From JANOQP01 sp044227705 (GTDB taxonomy: Bacteria; Bacteroidota; Bacteroidia; Chitinophagales; Saprospiraceae): a stretch of 28,776 nucleotides of DNA. Below are positions 1 to 7,508 of this stretch, piece after piece (the stretch's first letter is position 1; the number at the start of each line of letters is the position of its first letter). The stretch covers positions 1 to 28,776 of the forward strand of contig JBGAWE010000029.1 in assembly GCA_044227705.1 (NCBI GenBank), read 5' to 3'. The notes under the pieces are model-generated. The model searched no databases. It saw only the letters and a list, made by a program, of their open reading frames with translations, and was not told the DNA's origin. The position numbers and the translations under genes were made by a program.

Positions 1-389
1 TCGTCGAGCGCGAGACGAACAACCGGGAGGAGAAGCCGCGCATCGCCGGGGCCTACCTCAACCGGCTGCGCATCGGGATGAAACTGCAGGCAGACCCGAC
101 GGTCGTCTTCGCCACGCGCGACTTCGCCTGCAAACGGGTGACGATTGCGCACACCCAATTTGCCTCGCCGTTCAACACCTACATGAACACGGGGCTGCCG
201 CCCGGCCCGATTTCGATGGCCTCCATCCCGAGCATCGACGCGGTCCTTGACGCCGAAAAGCACAAATACCTCTATTTCTGCGCCAAGCCGGACGAGAGCG
301 GGACCCATGCCTTTGCCGAAACTTTGTCGGCGCACATGGAAAACGCGCGGCGGTTTCAGGCCTGGATGAACTCAAAAGGAATCCGATAG
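1..389 (+). CDS. mltG: Endolytic transglycosylase MltG, 3' part
   Basis: This is the C-terminal part of an MltG/YceG-like lytic transglycosylase, the inner-membrane enzyme that cuts nascent glycan strands and sets their length. The gene runs in from the left edge, reading in the frame that begins at base 3. The visible part starts at VERET, which corresponds to the catalytic-Glu motif (VEKET in E. coli MltG). It continues with YLNRLRIGMKLQADPTVV, FNTYMNTGLPPGPI and KYLYFCAKPDESGTHAF, all family hallmarks. The N-terminal membrane anchor and LysM-like part lie outside the window. The stop is TAG at 387-389, 12 bp before the aminotransferase start, so the two are probably co-transcribed. Family assignment is secure. 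Confidence 0.93.
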   Translation, partial: VERETNNREEKPRIAGAYLNRLRIGMKLQADPTVVFATRDFACKRVTIAHTQFASPFNTYMNTGLPPGPISMASIPSIDAVLDAEKHKYLYFCAKPDESGTHAFAETLSAHMENARRFQAWMNSKGIR

Positions 390-401
390 ACAGTCAAAAT
401 A

Positions 402-1598
402 ATGGACATCCAACTTTCCAAACTGGCCTGCTCGATGGCCGAATCCGAGACCCTCAAGATGGCCCGAATGGCCCGCGAGCTGCGAGCCGAGGGGAAGAAC
501 GTCATCTCCCTCGCGCTAGGCGAGCCGGATTTCGACACGCCGCGACACATCAAAAAGGCCGCCTCGGCCGCGCTCGACGCTGGTTTCACGAAGTACACGC
601 CCGTCGCCGGGCTGCCGGAGTTGACAAAGGCCATCTCGGACAAGTTCAAAAGGGACAACAACCTCAACTACTCGCCCGCCCAAATCGTCGTCTCGAACGG
701 GGCGAAGCAGTCTATCGCCAACCTCGCCCTCGCCCTCCTCGACCCGGGCGACGAGGTGGTGGTTTTTGCTCCGTATTGGGTGAGCTATTGGGAAATTGTC
801 AAAATGGCGGGCGGCGTGCCGGTTCCGGTCAAAGCCGGCGTGAAACAGGACTTCAAGCCGACGGCCAAACAGCTCGCGGCGGCCATCACGCCTCGGACTA
901 AGTTTGTCCTGTTCAGCTCGCCGTGCAACCCTACGGGGACAGTCTTTTCTGAAAAGGACCTGCGGGCCTACGCCGAGGTCGTGAAGCAGCACCCGAACCT
1001 GCTCGTGGTGAGCGACGAGATTTACGAGTACATCAATTTCACGGGGAAGCACATCTCCATCGGCTCGCTCGGAATCATCGATGAGCGCGTCGTCACGGTC
1101 AACGGTTTCGCCAAAGGTTTTGCGATGACCGGCTGGCGGCTCGGCTACATCGGCGCCCCGAAAGCGGTGGCCGATGCCTGCTCAAAAATTCAGGGGCAGT
1201 TCACATCGGGCGCGACCTCGTTTGGGCAAAAAGCCGCCGTCACCGCGCTCACGGCCAGCATGGCCCCGACGAACAAGATGCGCACAGCCTTCAAAAAACG
1301 GCGCGACCTGGTCCTCTCGCTCCTCTCCGAAATCCCGGGCATCAAGGTCAACCGGCCGATGGGCGCCTTTTACATTTTCCCCGACATCAGCTCATTCTTC
1401 GGCAAAAAATGCGGCGACACCTGCATCGACTCCGCCGACGACTTCTGCGACTTCATCATGCTCAACGCGCACGTCGGGCTGGTGAGCGGTGCTGCCTTTG
1501 GCGATTCGGACTGTTTTCGCATCAGCTACGCGGCCTCTGAGGAGGAGCTTCGGGAGGCCATCCGACGGCTGAAAGAATGGTGCGGAAAACTGAAGTGA
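402..1598 (+). CDS. Class I/II aminotransferase (aspartate aminotransferase type)
   Basis: A 398-residue PLP-dependent fold-type I aminotransferase of the prokaryotic aspartate aminotransferase (subgroup I-gamma) type. It transfers amino groups between aspartate or a similar donor and 2-oxoglutarate in the cytoplasm. Landmarks in order are the substrate-loop motif GEPDFDTP (about 40-47), SNGAKQS (98-104), SSPCNPTG with the conserved Asn-Pro-Thr-Gly (about 172-179), VSDEIYEY (203-210), and the PLP-binding lysine K238 in NGFAKGFAMTGWR. The C-terminal Arg lies in CFRISYA. Full length for the family. It follows mltG closely and is followed by a strong terminator, so it probably ends that transcription unit. 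The exact substrate (Asp, aromatic, or prephenate/glutamate type) cannot be settled from motifs. Confidence 0.93.
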   Translation: MDIQLSKLACSMAESETLKMARMARELRAEGKNVISLALGEPDFDTPRHIKKAASAALDAGFTKYTPVAGLPELTKAISDKFKRDNNLNYSPAQIVVSNGAKQSIANLALALLDPGDEVVVFAPYWVSYWEIVKMAGGVPVPVKAGVKQDFKPTAKQLAAAITPRTKFVLFSSPCNPTGTVFSEKDLRAYAEVVKQHPNLLVVSDEIYEYINFTGKHISIGSLGIIDERVVTVNGFAKGFAMTGWRLGYIGAPKAVADACSKIQGQFTSGATSFGQKAAVTALTASMAPTNKMRTAFKKRRDLVLSLLSEIPGIKVNRPMGAFYIFPDISSFFGKKCGDTCIDSADDFCDFIMLNAHVGLVSGAAFGDSDCFRISYAASEEELREAIRRLKEWCGKLK

Positions 1599-1624
1599 GC
1601 GGGTGGGGTTCCTTGATGATGTGT

Positions 1625-1661
1625 AAAGGCCGAAGCGTGGTATCGCTTCGGCCTTTCTTTT
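1625..1661 (+). terminator. Intrinsic terminator after the aminotransferase gene
   Basis: A perfect 13-bp stem pairs AAAGGCCGAAGCG (1625-1637) with its complement (1644-1656). The loop is 6 nt (TGGTAT) and CTTTT follows. It lies 27 bp after the stop codon. The stem begins with A and ends with T runs, so it may also work in reverse for the gene ending at 1822. The remaining bases up to 1821 hold nothing else that I recognise. Confidence 0.88.
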
Positions 1662-1821
1662 CCATCAACAGTTAGGCAGAAGAACACCTTCAACGCCTCC
1701 ATTCCACCGCGTTCGGCGACTTGGTCGGTGCAATCTGTCAACCCAAATTTTCACGCCAGTTCCGACACCTTTATCCATCAGGTGGGGCGAGGGGGGCCTT
1801 GGGAGTTGAAATTGCAGGCAA

Positions 1822-2640
1822 CTAAAACCGCTCCGCCGCCCTCGCAATCTCACCTAAAACCTGCTCAACCTCCCGCTTCTGCATCTCTCGCAAGGCACTC
1901 GCGCCCGCGGATTTGGACAACTTGTTGCCCAGGCAGTCCAGCAGCAGCGGATGGTGCCAAATCTTCGTGTTGAGGAACCCAGACAAGCCCAGTTTTTCGG
2001 CCAAAAAGACCTGCGCGGCCGATGATGCCCGCAAGTCCTCGCCGCGCACGATATGCGTGATGTTGAAATGGACGTCGTCGGCGAGCGAGGCGATTTGATA
2101 GGCGGGAACCCCGTCGCGGCGGCGCACCACAAAGTCATGCATCGCAAAACCCGGCGGGGTTTTCACGCGCCACGCCACCTCGGGCGTGTCATGTGCGATG
2201 TTTTGCCTGCGGAAAGTCTCGGGATAGTTGTCGCCAAAGGCAGCCAACTCTTTCCGAGACTTGCCGCAGGCGAACAGCGCATCATCGCGCCGGAGGCGCG
2301 TCAACATGTCTTCGTACAAATCGCGGCGGCAGGCTTGCGACCAGTTTTTCTCAAAATCATCGGGGCCGCTCGGGCCCTCGTCCCAATCGATTTTTAGCCA
2401 ATCTAGTGTTCGAAAAATGTCCTCGACATATTCGGGCCGCTTCCTGTCCGCGTCGAGGTCGTCGATTCTCAGCAGGACTTTGCCACCCAGCCGCGAACGG
2501 GCGCACCGCCAGTTGAGCCAAAAGTTGAGCGCGTTGCCGATGTGGAGAAAGCCGCTCGGGGTCGGCGCGAGGCGCAGGCGGGGGCTGTCGGGCAGGCTTT
2601 CCAAAAAGGCAGAAAAGCTCGTTTTCGAGTTCGATTCCAT
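1822..2640 (-). CDS. GluQ-RS-like short glutamyl-tRNA synthetase paralogue
   Basis: A 272-residue class I aminoacyl-tRNA synthetase core related to GltX, but without the C-terminal anticodon-binding domain. That is the layout of glutamyl-queuosine tRNA(Asp) synthetase (GluQ-RS/YadB). The ATP-site motifs are present: RLAPTPSGFLHIGN (HIGH-like, 33-36) and KLSKS (240-244). IVRGEDL (about 197-203) is also typical. The usual zinc site is missing. The region normally reading CxC followed later by Cys here reads ACGKSRKEL (C125, then K127) and ETFRRQ (F143 where TC is usual). The start lies 9 bp after the stop of the DUF4230 gene on the same strand, so the two are probably one operon. It is not a truncated GltX, since no anticodon-domain remnant follows. 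That it glutamylates queuosine is an inference from the family. Confidence 0.8.
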   Translation of the reverse strand: MESNSKTSFSAFLESLPDSPRLRLAPTPSGFLHIGNALNFWLNWRCARSRLGGKVLLRIDDLDADRKRPEYVEDIFRTLDWLKIDWDEGPSGPDDFEKNWSQACRRDLYEDMLTRLRRDDALFACGKSRKELAAFGDNYPETFRRQNIAHDTPEVAWRVKTPPGFAMHDFVVRRRDGVPAYQIASLADDVHFNITHIVRGEDLRASSAAQVFLAEKLGLSGFLNTKIWHHPLLLDCLGNKLSKSAGASALREMQKREVEQVLGEIARAAERF

Positions 2641-2649
2641 TGAAAATGC

Positions 2650-3918
2650 TCAAAAAGGCGGGACGAAGCCGCTGTTGCCGCTCTTCTTTTTCGGGTCGAT
2701 TTTGGCAGGCGCATCGGCTGGTTCAGCCTGCTTGCGCTCCTCGGGTTTTATTTCTTCGACCGCCTCGCCCTCGGTTTTATAGCTGACGGCAATCTTCCAC
2801 CCCTTCCCCATCTGCTTGACGACCGGGCCGAGGAAATCGGTCATCAGGCTCTCCGCCCGCTTTTTGGCGTTCTCCAAAATCCCGTCGTCGATGGCCTGCT
2901 GGCGGAACTCCTTGCGCAGGGACTCGAACATCTTGTTCATGTCCTCGCCCTTGATGCCCGCGAACCAACCGACGTCGATTTTGTCGACCTGCGGATAGAC
3001 CTCGTGGCTGACTATCCGCGGCTGCGGGAGGGTTACGATGACGAGCTTTTTGGCCGCGTCGGCCCGCACGTCGAAATACTGGTCGAGCTTGAAGCCGGCC
3101 TTTATGTTGGAAATCGCGGTTATCTCGACGTCGGTCTCCGAGATTGAAAAACCCAGGATTTTGTACTGCTGCTGGCGGTTCACGCCCTTCCGGTCGAGCT
3201 GTTCGTAGGTGGCCAGTTCGGCTATCTCGCGGCTTATCTTCTCTTTCAAAAGACCTTTCGAGGCGGAGAAATCATAGATGGCAGCCCGCACGGCCAGCCG
3301 GTCGGCCATCGGTCGGAGAGCCTCGTTTATGGCGATGTCGCAGGGCGAGGCCACGTCTTTCCCCTTTGCCATGAGCCGCCCGGAGCTGGTCTTCAAAGCG
3401 GTCGCGATGATTTGGGTGACGAAAAAGCAGGTGTACTTCCCCGCGACCTCCTGAAAGAGCCGGACTGCGCTGTTCGCGTTGTCCTGATACCAAGTTTGGT
3501 AAAGAGAATCTGTCGTGTCTTTTAGCGCGATGAAATCCGCGTAGTAGAGGCTCTTGAGATACTCGTGCTGCCTTTTGTAGAGCGGCTCAAGTTGCCGCCG
3601 CGCGCTGTCGGGCAGGGCCATCCGGTTGGCCACGTGGTAGAGCATCGAAACGTTGAAGTTGTAGACAAGCTCGTCGAACTCCTTTTTGTACTTGTCGGGG
3701 TTGGTCAGGATCCGGAGCGTGCTCTCCTCGTCGAGGTTGAACTTGAAATCGGCGTCGACATATTTCAGATCGACCGCCTTCGGCGACGCGAGCAGCCCCT
3801 CGCCGCCCGCCCAGAGGACTTTGTAGAGAATCACGCCAGCCACGCAAAGCATGGCGAAGAGCAAAAGGCTCTTTCCAAAAGCCATCGGGCCGACTTGGGG
3901 AGGAGGAGGGTTGGACAT
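2650..3918 (-). CDS. Membrane-anchored DUF4230 protein
   Basis: A 422-residue protein with a proline-rich N-terminus (PPPPQVGP), one hydrophobic segment at about 16-36 (signal anchor), and a large part probably outside the cytoplasm. The C-terminal half carries the DUF4230 pattern: a beta-strand region EITAISNIKAGFKLDQYF, then LVIVTLPQPRIVSHEV, followed by a helical segment with Lys/Arg-rich stretches. Residues 60-240 are mostly helical and extend well beyond typical DUF4230 proteins, which are about 200 residues; I cannot assign that part. The C-terminus is a Lys/Glu/Pro tail. It is upstream of the GluQ-RS-like gene (9-bp gap) and divergent from the DUF58 gene. Function unknown. Confidence 0.8.
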   Translation of the reverse strand: MSNPPPPQVGPMAFGKSLLLFAMLCVAGVILYKVLWAGGEGLLASPKAVDLKYVDADFKFNLDEESTLRILTNPDKYKKEFDELVYNFNVSMLYHVANRMALPDSARRQLEPLYKRQHEYLKSLYYADFIALKDTTDSLYQTWYQDNANSAVRLFQEVAGKYTCFFVTQIIATALKTSSGRLMAKGKDVASPCDIAINEALRPMADRLAVRAAIYDFSASKGLLKEKISREIAELATYEQLDRKGVNRQQQYKILGFSISETDVEITAISNIKAGFKLDQYFDVRADAAKKLVIVTLPQPRIVSHEVYPQVDKIDVGWFAGIKGEDMNKMFESLRKEFRQQAIDDGILENAKKRAESLMTDFLGPVVKQMGKGWKIAVSYKTEGEAVEEIKPEERKQAEPADAPAKIDPKKKSGNSGFVPPF

Positions 3919-4059
3919 TTTGATGAGGAATTGAGGAGGTTGAAAAATGGAGGAATCGTGGGGCGACGGGCCAAAGTTTTGTAAAAACAGGGCGATTCGA
4001 GGAAAAGGTTTTGGCGGCCTGCACCTCTTTGCGGCTGGCTTCGTTTAGGGGCGGCTGTC

Positions 4060-4067
4060 TACTTTCG
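4060..4067 (+). promoter_or_regulatory. Candidate -7 box upstream of the DUF58 gene
   Basis: TACTTTCG matches the Bacteroidota -7 element TAnnTTTG at all but one fixed base. It lies 65 bp before the ATG at 4125, in the 206-bp gap between divergent genes. No TTTG -33 element is found at the usual 17-23 nt spacing. The same octamer occurs upstream of the dehydrogenase gene at 6745. Confidence 0.4.
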
Positions 4068-4124
4068 CCGCACCGGCTCCAGTTTCTTATTCCCAAATTG
4101 CCCACTTTATCTCATTATCAAACC

Positions 4125-5060
4125 ATGCAACTGTTTGAAAATCAGGAGGTTAGAAACCTCGGCAACCTCGAACTGCTGGCCAACCAGGTCGTCGAGGGCT
4201 TCATCGTGGGGCTGCACAAGTCGCCTTTCCACGGCTTCTCGGTGGAGTTCGCCGAGCACAGGCTCTACAACCCGGGCGAGTCGACGCGCAACATCGACTG
4301 GAAGGTCTTCGCCCGCTCGGAAAAGCTGTTCACCAAGAAATTCGAGGAGGAGACGAACCTGCGCTGCCAAATCGTCATCGACGGCAGCTCGACGATGTTC
4401 TTTCCATACGACGAGAAAGACCCGAAGAAATTCCAGCACACCAACAAGCTCGCCTTCTCCGCGCAAGCCGCCGCGAGCCTGATGAACCTGCTCAAAAAGC
4501 AGCGCGACGCGTTCGGCCTGACCATCTTCGACGACGACGTGCGCTCGCACACGGGCGCGAAGTCGAGCACCATCCACTACCGCAGCCTCCTCACGCAACT
4601 GACGCAACTCATTGAAAACCAACAGCTTGGGCGAAAAACCGGCGCGGCGAAAGCCCTGCACACGGTCGCCGAGAGCGTTCACCGGCGGTCGCTCGTGGTC
4701 ATCTTTTCCGACATGTTCGAGTCGGCGGAAGACCCCGAAAGCCTCTTTTCCGCGCTTCAACACTTGAAGCACAACAAGCACGAGGTCATCCTTTTCCACG
4801 TCGTCGACCGGCGGCACGAGCTGGAGTTCGAGTTCGAGAACCGGCCCTATGTCTTCGTCGACATGGAGACGAACGAGCAGGTCAGGCTGCAGCCGAACCA
4901 GGTGAAAAGCTTCTACCGCGAGCAGGTCGGCAAATACAAGGAGGCACTGAAACTGAAATGCCTCCAGTACAAAATCGACTTTGTGGAGGCGGACATCCGC
5001 GAGGGGTTCAAGCCGATTTTGCAGCAATACCTTGTGAAAAGGGGCCGGATGGGCGTCTGA
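4125..5060 (+). CDS. DUF58 / von Willebrand A-like protein
   Basis: A 311-residue protein of the DUF58 family, which carries a vWA-like fold and is often linked to MoxR-type AAA+ ATPases. The family hallmark is the N-terminal segment YNPGESTRNIDWKVFARSEKLFTKKFEEE (about 48-76). The metal-site (MIDAS-like) motif reads IVIDGSSTM, with D86, S88 and T90. SLVVIFSDMFES follows about 100 residues later. A longer open frame runs upstream to 4011, but homology starts at MQLFENQEVRN, so I chose the ATG at 4125, which leaves an AT-rich leader and a -7-like box upstream. No MoxR gene is visible nearby, which is a little unusual. nudK follows after 22 bp on the same strand. Confidence 0.88.
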   Translation: MQLFENQEVRNLGNLELLANQVVEGFIVGLHKSPFHGFSVEFAEHRLYNPGESTRNIDWKVFARSEKLFTKKFEEETNLRCQIVIDGSSTMFFPYDEKDPKKFQHTNKLAFSAQAAASLMNLLKKQRDAFGLTIFDDDVRSHTGAKSSTIHYRSLLTQLTQLIENQQLGRKTGAAKALHTVAESVHRRSLVVIFSDMFESAEDPESLFSALQHLKHNKHEVILFHVVDRRHELEFEFENRPYVFVDMETNEQVRLQPNQVKSFYREQVGKYKEALKLKCLQYKIDFVEADIREGFKPILQQYLVKRGRMGV

Positions 5061-5082
5061 AAAAAATCAACAAGAAAACAAG

Positions 5083-5667
5083 ATGGACAACCCGCGCATC
5101 CGCAACCTCAACCTCGAAATCCTATCGAAAAACTGGTACGTCCTGCGCAAGGCGACCTTCGACTTCCTCAAAAAGAACGGCCAGTGGCAGACCCAACAGC
5201 GCGAGTGCTACGACCGGGGCAACGGCGCCGTCATCCTACTCTACAATAAGCTGTCGCGCACGGTCGTGCTGACGCGCCAGTTCCGCGCGCCGACCTACCT
5301 CAACGGCAACTCCTCGGGGATGCTCATCGAGGCCTGCGCCGGACTGCTCGACCTCGACGAACCCGAAACCTGCATCCGCCGCGAGACGGAGGAGGAGACG
5401 GGCTATCGCGTCAGTGAGGTTCGGAAGATTTTCGAGGCGTACATGTCGCCCGGCTCGGTGACGGAGAAGCTGCACTTTTTCGTTGCCGAATATTCCGCCG
5501 AGCAAAAATCGGGCGACGGCGGCGGCCTCGAACACGACGAGGAGGACATCGAGGTTTTGGAACTGGGATTTGAGGAGGCCCTGCGAATGGTCGAAACCGG
5601 CGAAATCCGCGACGGGAAGACCATCATACTCCTCCAATTTGCCCAGATAAACAAGCTCGTCGGATGA
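5083..5667 (+). CDS. nudK: GDP-mannose pyrophosphatase NudK (NUDIX)
   Basis: A 194-residue NUDIX hydrolase. It is strikingly close in sequence pattern to E. coli NudK (191 residues), which cleaves GDP-mannose to GMP and mannose-1-phosphate. Matching blocks are NSSGMLIEACAGLLD, the Nudix box (about 87-108, ending in RRETEEETGY), EAYMSPGSVTEKLHFFVAEY, EEDIEVLELGFEEAL and GEIRDGKTIILL. It lies 22 bp downstream of the DUF58 gene. Its stop overlaps the start of the Rieske oxygenase in an ATGA junction (5664-5667), so translation of the two is probably coupled. I see no functional reason for that pairing. Other ADP-sugar pyrophosphatases are less likely given the NudK-specific blocks. Confidence 0.9.
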   Translation: MDNPRIRNLNLEILSKNWYVLRKATFDFLKKNGQWQTQQRECYDRGNGAVILLYNKLSRTVVLTRQFRAPTYLNGNSSGMLIEACAGLLDLDEPETCIRRETEEETGYRVSEVRKIFEAYMSPGSVTEKLHFFVAEYSAEQKSGDGGGLEHDEEDIEVLELGFEEALRMVETGEIRDGKTIILLQFAQINKLVG

Positions 5668-6740
5668 AAATCGGCCCCGACATCGCCTCCGCCGACACGC
5701 TGCCCGGCAGCTTTTACCACGACCCGCTCCTTTTTGAAAAATCAAAAGAGCGGGTGTTCGCCCGCTCGTGGCAAATCGTCGAGGCCGGCGACAACCTCAA
5801 ATCGCCCGGCACGGCGCACCCCTTTTTGTTCCTGGAAAAGATGGTCGAGGAGCCGCTGCTTCTCGTCCACGACGACGGCGACGAGCTGCGCTGCCTGTCG
5901 AACGTCTGCACCCACCGCGGCAACCTTTTGGTGGAGCATCCCTGTAAGCTCAGCCGCGAGATTGTTTGCAACTACCACGGCCGCCGCTTTGGCCTCGACG
6001 GCTGCTTCCGGGCGATGCCGAAGACGGAGGGCATGGCCGGTTTCCCGTCGAAACGCGACGACTTGGCCCAAATCCCGCTGAAAAAGTGGCGGCAGTTCCA
6101 TTTCGCGAGCCTCGAACCGGCCTTTCCTTTCGAGGAACTTTTCGGCGGCATGGAGGAAAAAATCGGCTTCCTGCCCGTCGAAGGTTTCATCGCTGACCGG
6201 TCTCGCTCGCAGGAATATCTGGTCAAAGCTCACTGGGCTTTGTACTGCGACAACTATCTCGAGGGCTTCCACATCCCCTTCGTCCACCCCGCCCTCGCCG
6301 CCGAACTTGATTGGTCGAGCTACCGGGCGGAGCTATTTACGCGCTCGAACGTGCAGGTGGGCATCGGTCGAGGCGGTGAGCATTGCTTTGACCTGCCGCC
6401 CGGCCACCCGGATTTTGGGCAAAAAATCTCGGGCTACTACTTCTGGCTCTGGCCGAACCTGATGTTCAACTTCTACCCGTGGGGCCTGTCGCTCAACATC
6501 GTCCGGCCGCTCGAGATCGGGCTGACTCGGGTCAGTTTCCGCAGTTTCGTCTTTGACAAATCGAAGCTCGGCCTCGGCGCGGGCGGCGACCTTCATCGGA
6601 TAGAGATGGAAGACGAGGCCGTGGTCGAGCGCGTGCAAATAGGGACGCGGAGCCGGTTTTATGAAAAGGGCAGGTTTTCGCCGTCGATGGAAACCGGGGT
6701 TCACCAGTTCCATCAAATGCTGGCCGAGGCGATGGGTTGA
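5664..6740 (+). CDS. Rieske non-heme iron oxygenase, alpha subunit
   Basis: A 358-residue ring-hydroxylating-type oxygenase. The N-terminal Rieske [2Fe-2S] domain has the ligand pattern CTH (C82, H84), 17 residues, then CNYH (C102, H105). The catalytic domain carries the mononuclear-iron motif YCDNYLEGFHIPFVHP with H203 and H208. The residue at the electron-bridging position (Asp in naphthalene dioxygenase) is E200. That Glu is seen in the quaternary-amine group (carnitine monooxygenase CntA and relatives), which suggests an amine or aliphatic substrate rather than an arene; this is an inference. No reductase or ferredoxin gene is beside it. The start overlaps the nudK stop by 4 bp, and a short-chain dehydrogenase follows after 36 bp. 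Confidence 0.88.
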   Translation: MKIGPDIASADTLPGSFYHDPLLFEKSKERVFARSWQIVEAGDNLKSPGTAHPFLFLEKMVEEPLLLVHDDGDELRCLSNVCTHRGNLLVEHPCKLSREIVCNYHGRRFGLDGCFRAMPKTEGMAGFPSKRDDLAQIPLKKWRQFHFASLEPAFPFEELFGGMEEKIGFLPVEGFIADRSRSQEYLVKAHWALYCDNYLEGFHIPFVHPALAAELDWSSYRAELFTRSNVQVGIGRGGEHCFDLPPGHPDFGQKISGYYFWLWPNLMFNFYPWGLSLNIVRPLEIGLTRVSFRSFVFDKSKLGLGAGGDLHRIEMEDEAVVERVQIGTRSRFYEKGRFSPSMETGVHQFHQMLAEAMG

Positions 6741-6744
6741 GTTT

Positions 6745-6752
6745 TACTTTCG
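6745..6752 (+). promoter_or_regulatory. Candidate -7 box upstream of the SDR gene
   Basis: TACTTTCG, one base from the Bacteroidota TAnnTTTG element, starts 32 bp before the SDR ATG and just after the stop of the oxygenase gene. It would let the dehydrogenase be transcribed separately. No -33 element is apparent. Confidence 0.35.
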
Positions 6753-6776
6753 CCCGAAACAGTTTCACAAATCATC

Positions 6777-7487
6777 ATGGAAAAGAAAGTCTCCATCATC
6801 ACCGGCGCGTCGCGCGGCATCGGCAAGGCGGTTGCCTTCAAGCTGGCCAAAGAAGACCACTTCGTCATTCTGCTGGCCCGCAACCGGGAGGAAATCGAGG
6901 AAATCGAGTTCCAAATCGACGAGACGGGCGGCAAGGCGCTCTCCATCCCGACCGACGTGGCCGACGAAAAAGAGGTGCAAGCCGCCATCGAACAGGTGAT
7001 GAAGGACTTCGGCCGCATCGACTCAGTGGTCAACAACGCAGGGCTGGGCATCTTCAAGAACGCGGAGGAAATCACCCTCGGCGAATGGGCGACGGTCATG
7101 GAAACGAACGTGAAAGGCACCTTCCTATTGACAAAGGCCGCGCTCCCCTTCATGAAGGCCGCCCGCTCGGGCCACATCGTCGGCATCGCCTCGGACGTCT
7201 CGAAGAGGACGTTCAGCGGGGGCAGCCTCTACTGCGCCAGCAAGTACGCGCAGGACGCCTTTCTTGCCTCGGTCCGCAAAGAAGCCAGGCCGTTCGGGGT
7301 GAAGGTCAGCGTGATTTACCCCGGTTTGGTCGACACCTATTTCCACGGGCGGCCGGAAGGCGCGTCGCACCAGCAGAACTACCTGCAACCGGCCGACATA
7401 GCCTCGGCCGTCGCATACGTCCTCGGCGCGCCGCCCCATGTGGTGGTCGACGAGCTGATGATCCACCCGATTTCGCAGGAATATTGA
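6777..7487 (+). CDS. Short-chain dehydrogenase/reductase (FabG-like)
   Basis: A 236-residue classical SDR with an NAD(P) Rossmann fold. The cofactor loop is TGASRGIG (9-16), the NNAG motif is at 86-89, the catalytic Ser lies in IASDVS (about 139), and the active-site pair is Y152 and K156 in YCASK. PGLVDT follows as usual. The arginine in TGASRGIG and the basic residue after beta-2 (ARNREE) suggest NADPH rather than NADH. The length is typical. It follows the Rieske oxygenase on the same strand and converges with the sugar transporter (21-bp gap, no clear terminator). A 3-oxoacyl-ACP reductase or a dehydrogenase acting on the oxygenase product are both possible; the substrate is unknown. Confidence 0.9.
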   Translation: MEKKVSIITGASRGIGKAVAFKLAKEDHFVILLARNREEIEEIEFQIDETGGKALSIPTDVADEKEVQAAIEQVMKDFGRIDSVVNNAGLGIFKNAEEITLGEWATVMETNVKGTFLLTKAALPFMKAARSGHIVGIASDVSKRTFSGGSLYCASKYAQDAFLASVRKEARPFGVKVSVIYPGLVDTYFHGRPEGASHQQNYLQPADIASAVAYVLGAPPHVVVDELMIHPISQEY

Positions 7488-7508
7488 CCCGTAAAGGGGG
7501 CCTCGGAA

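Noticed and set aside
1822..2640. Reading the short synthetase as a truncated GltX pseudogene
   Set aside because: The frame is clean, ends normally, both catalytic motifs are intact, and no anticodon-domain remnant follows.
4107..5027. A 306-codon minus-strand frame opposite the DUF58 gene
   Set aside because: Antisense shadow; Val/Leu/Arg-rich with no recognised motif.
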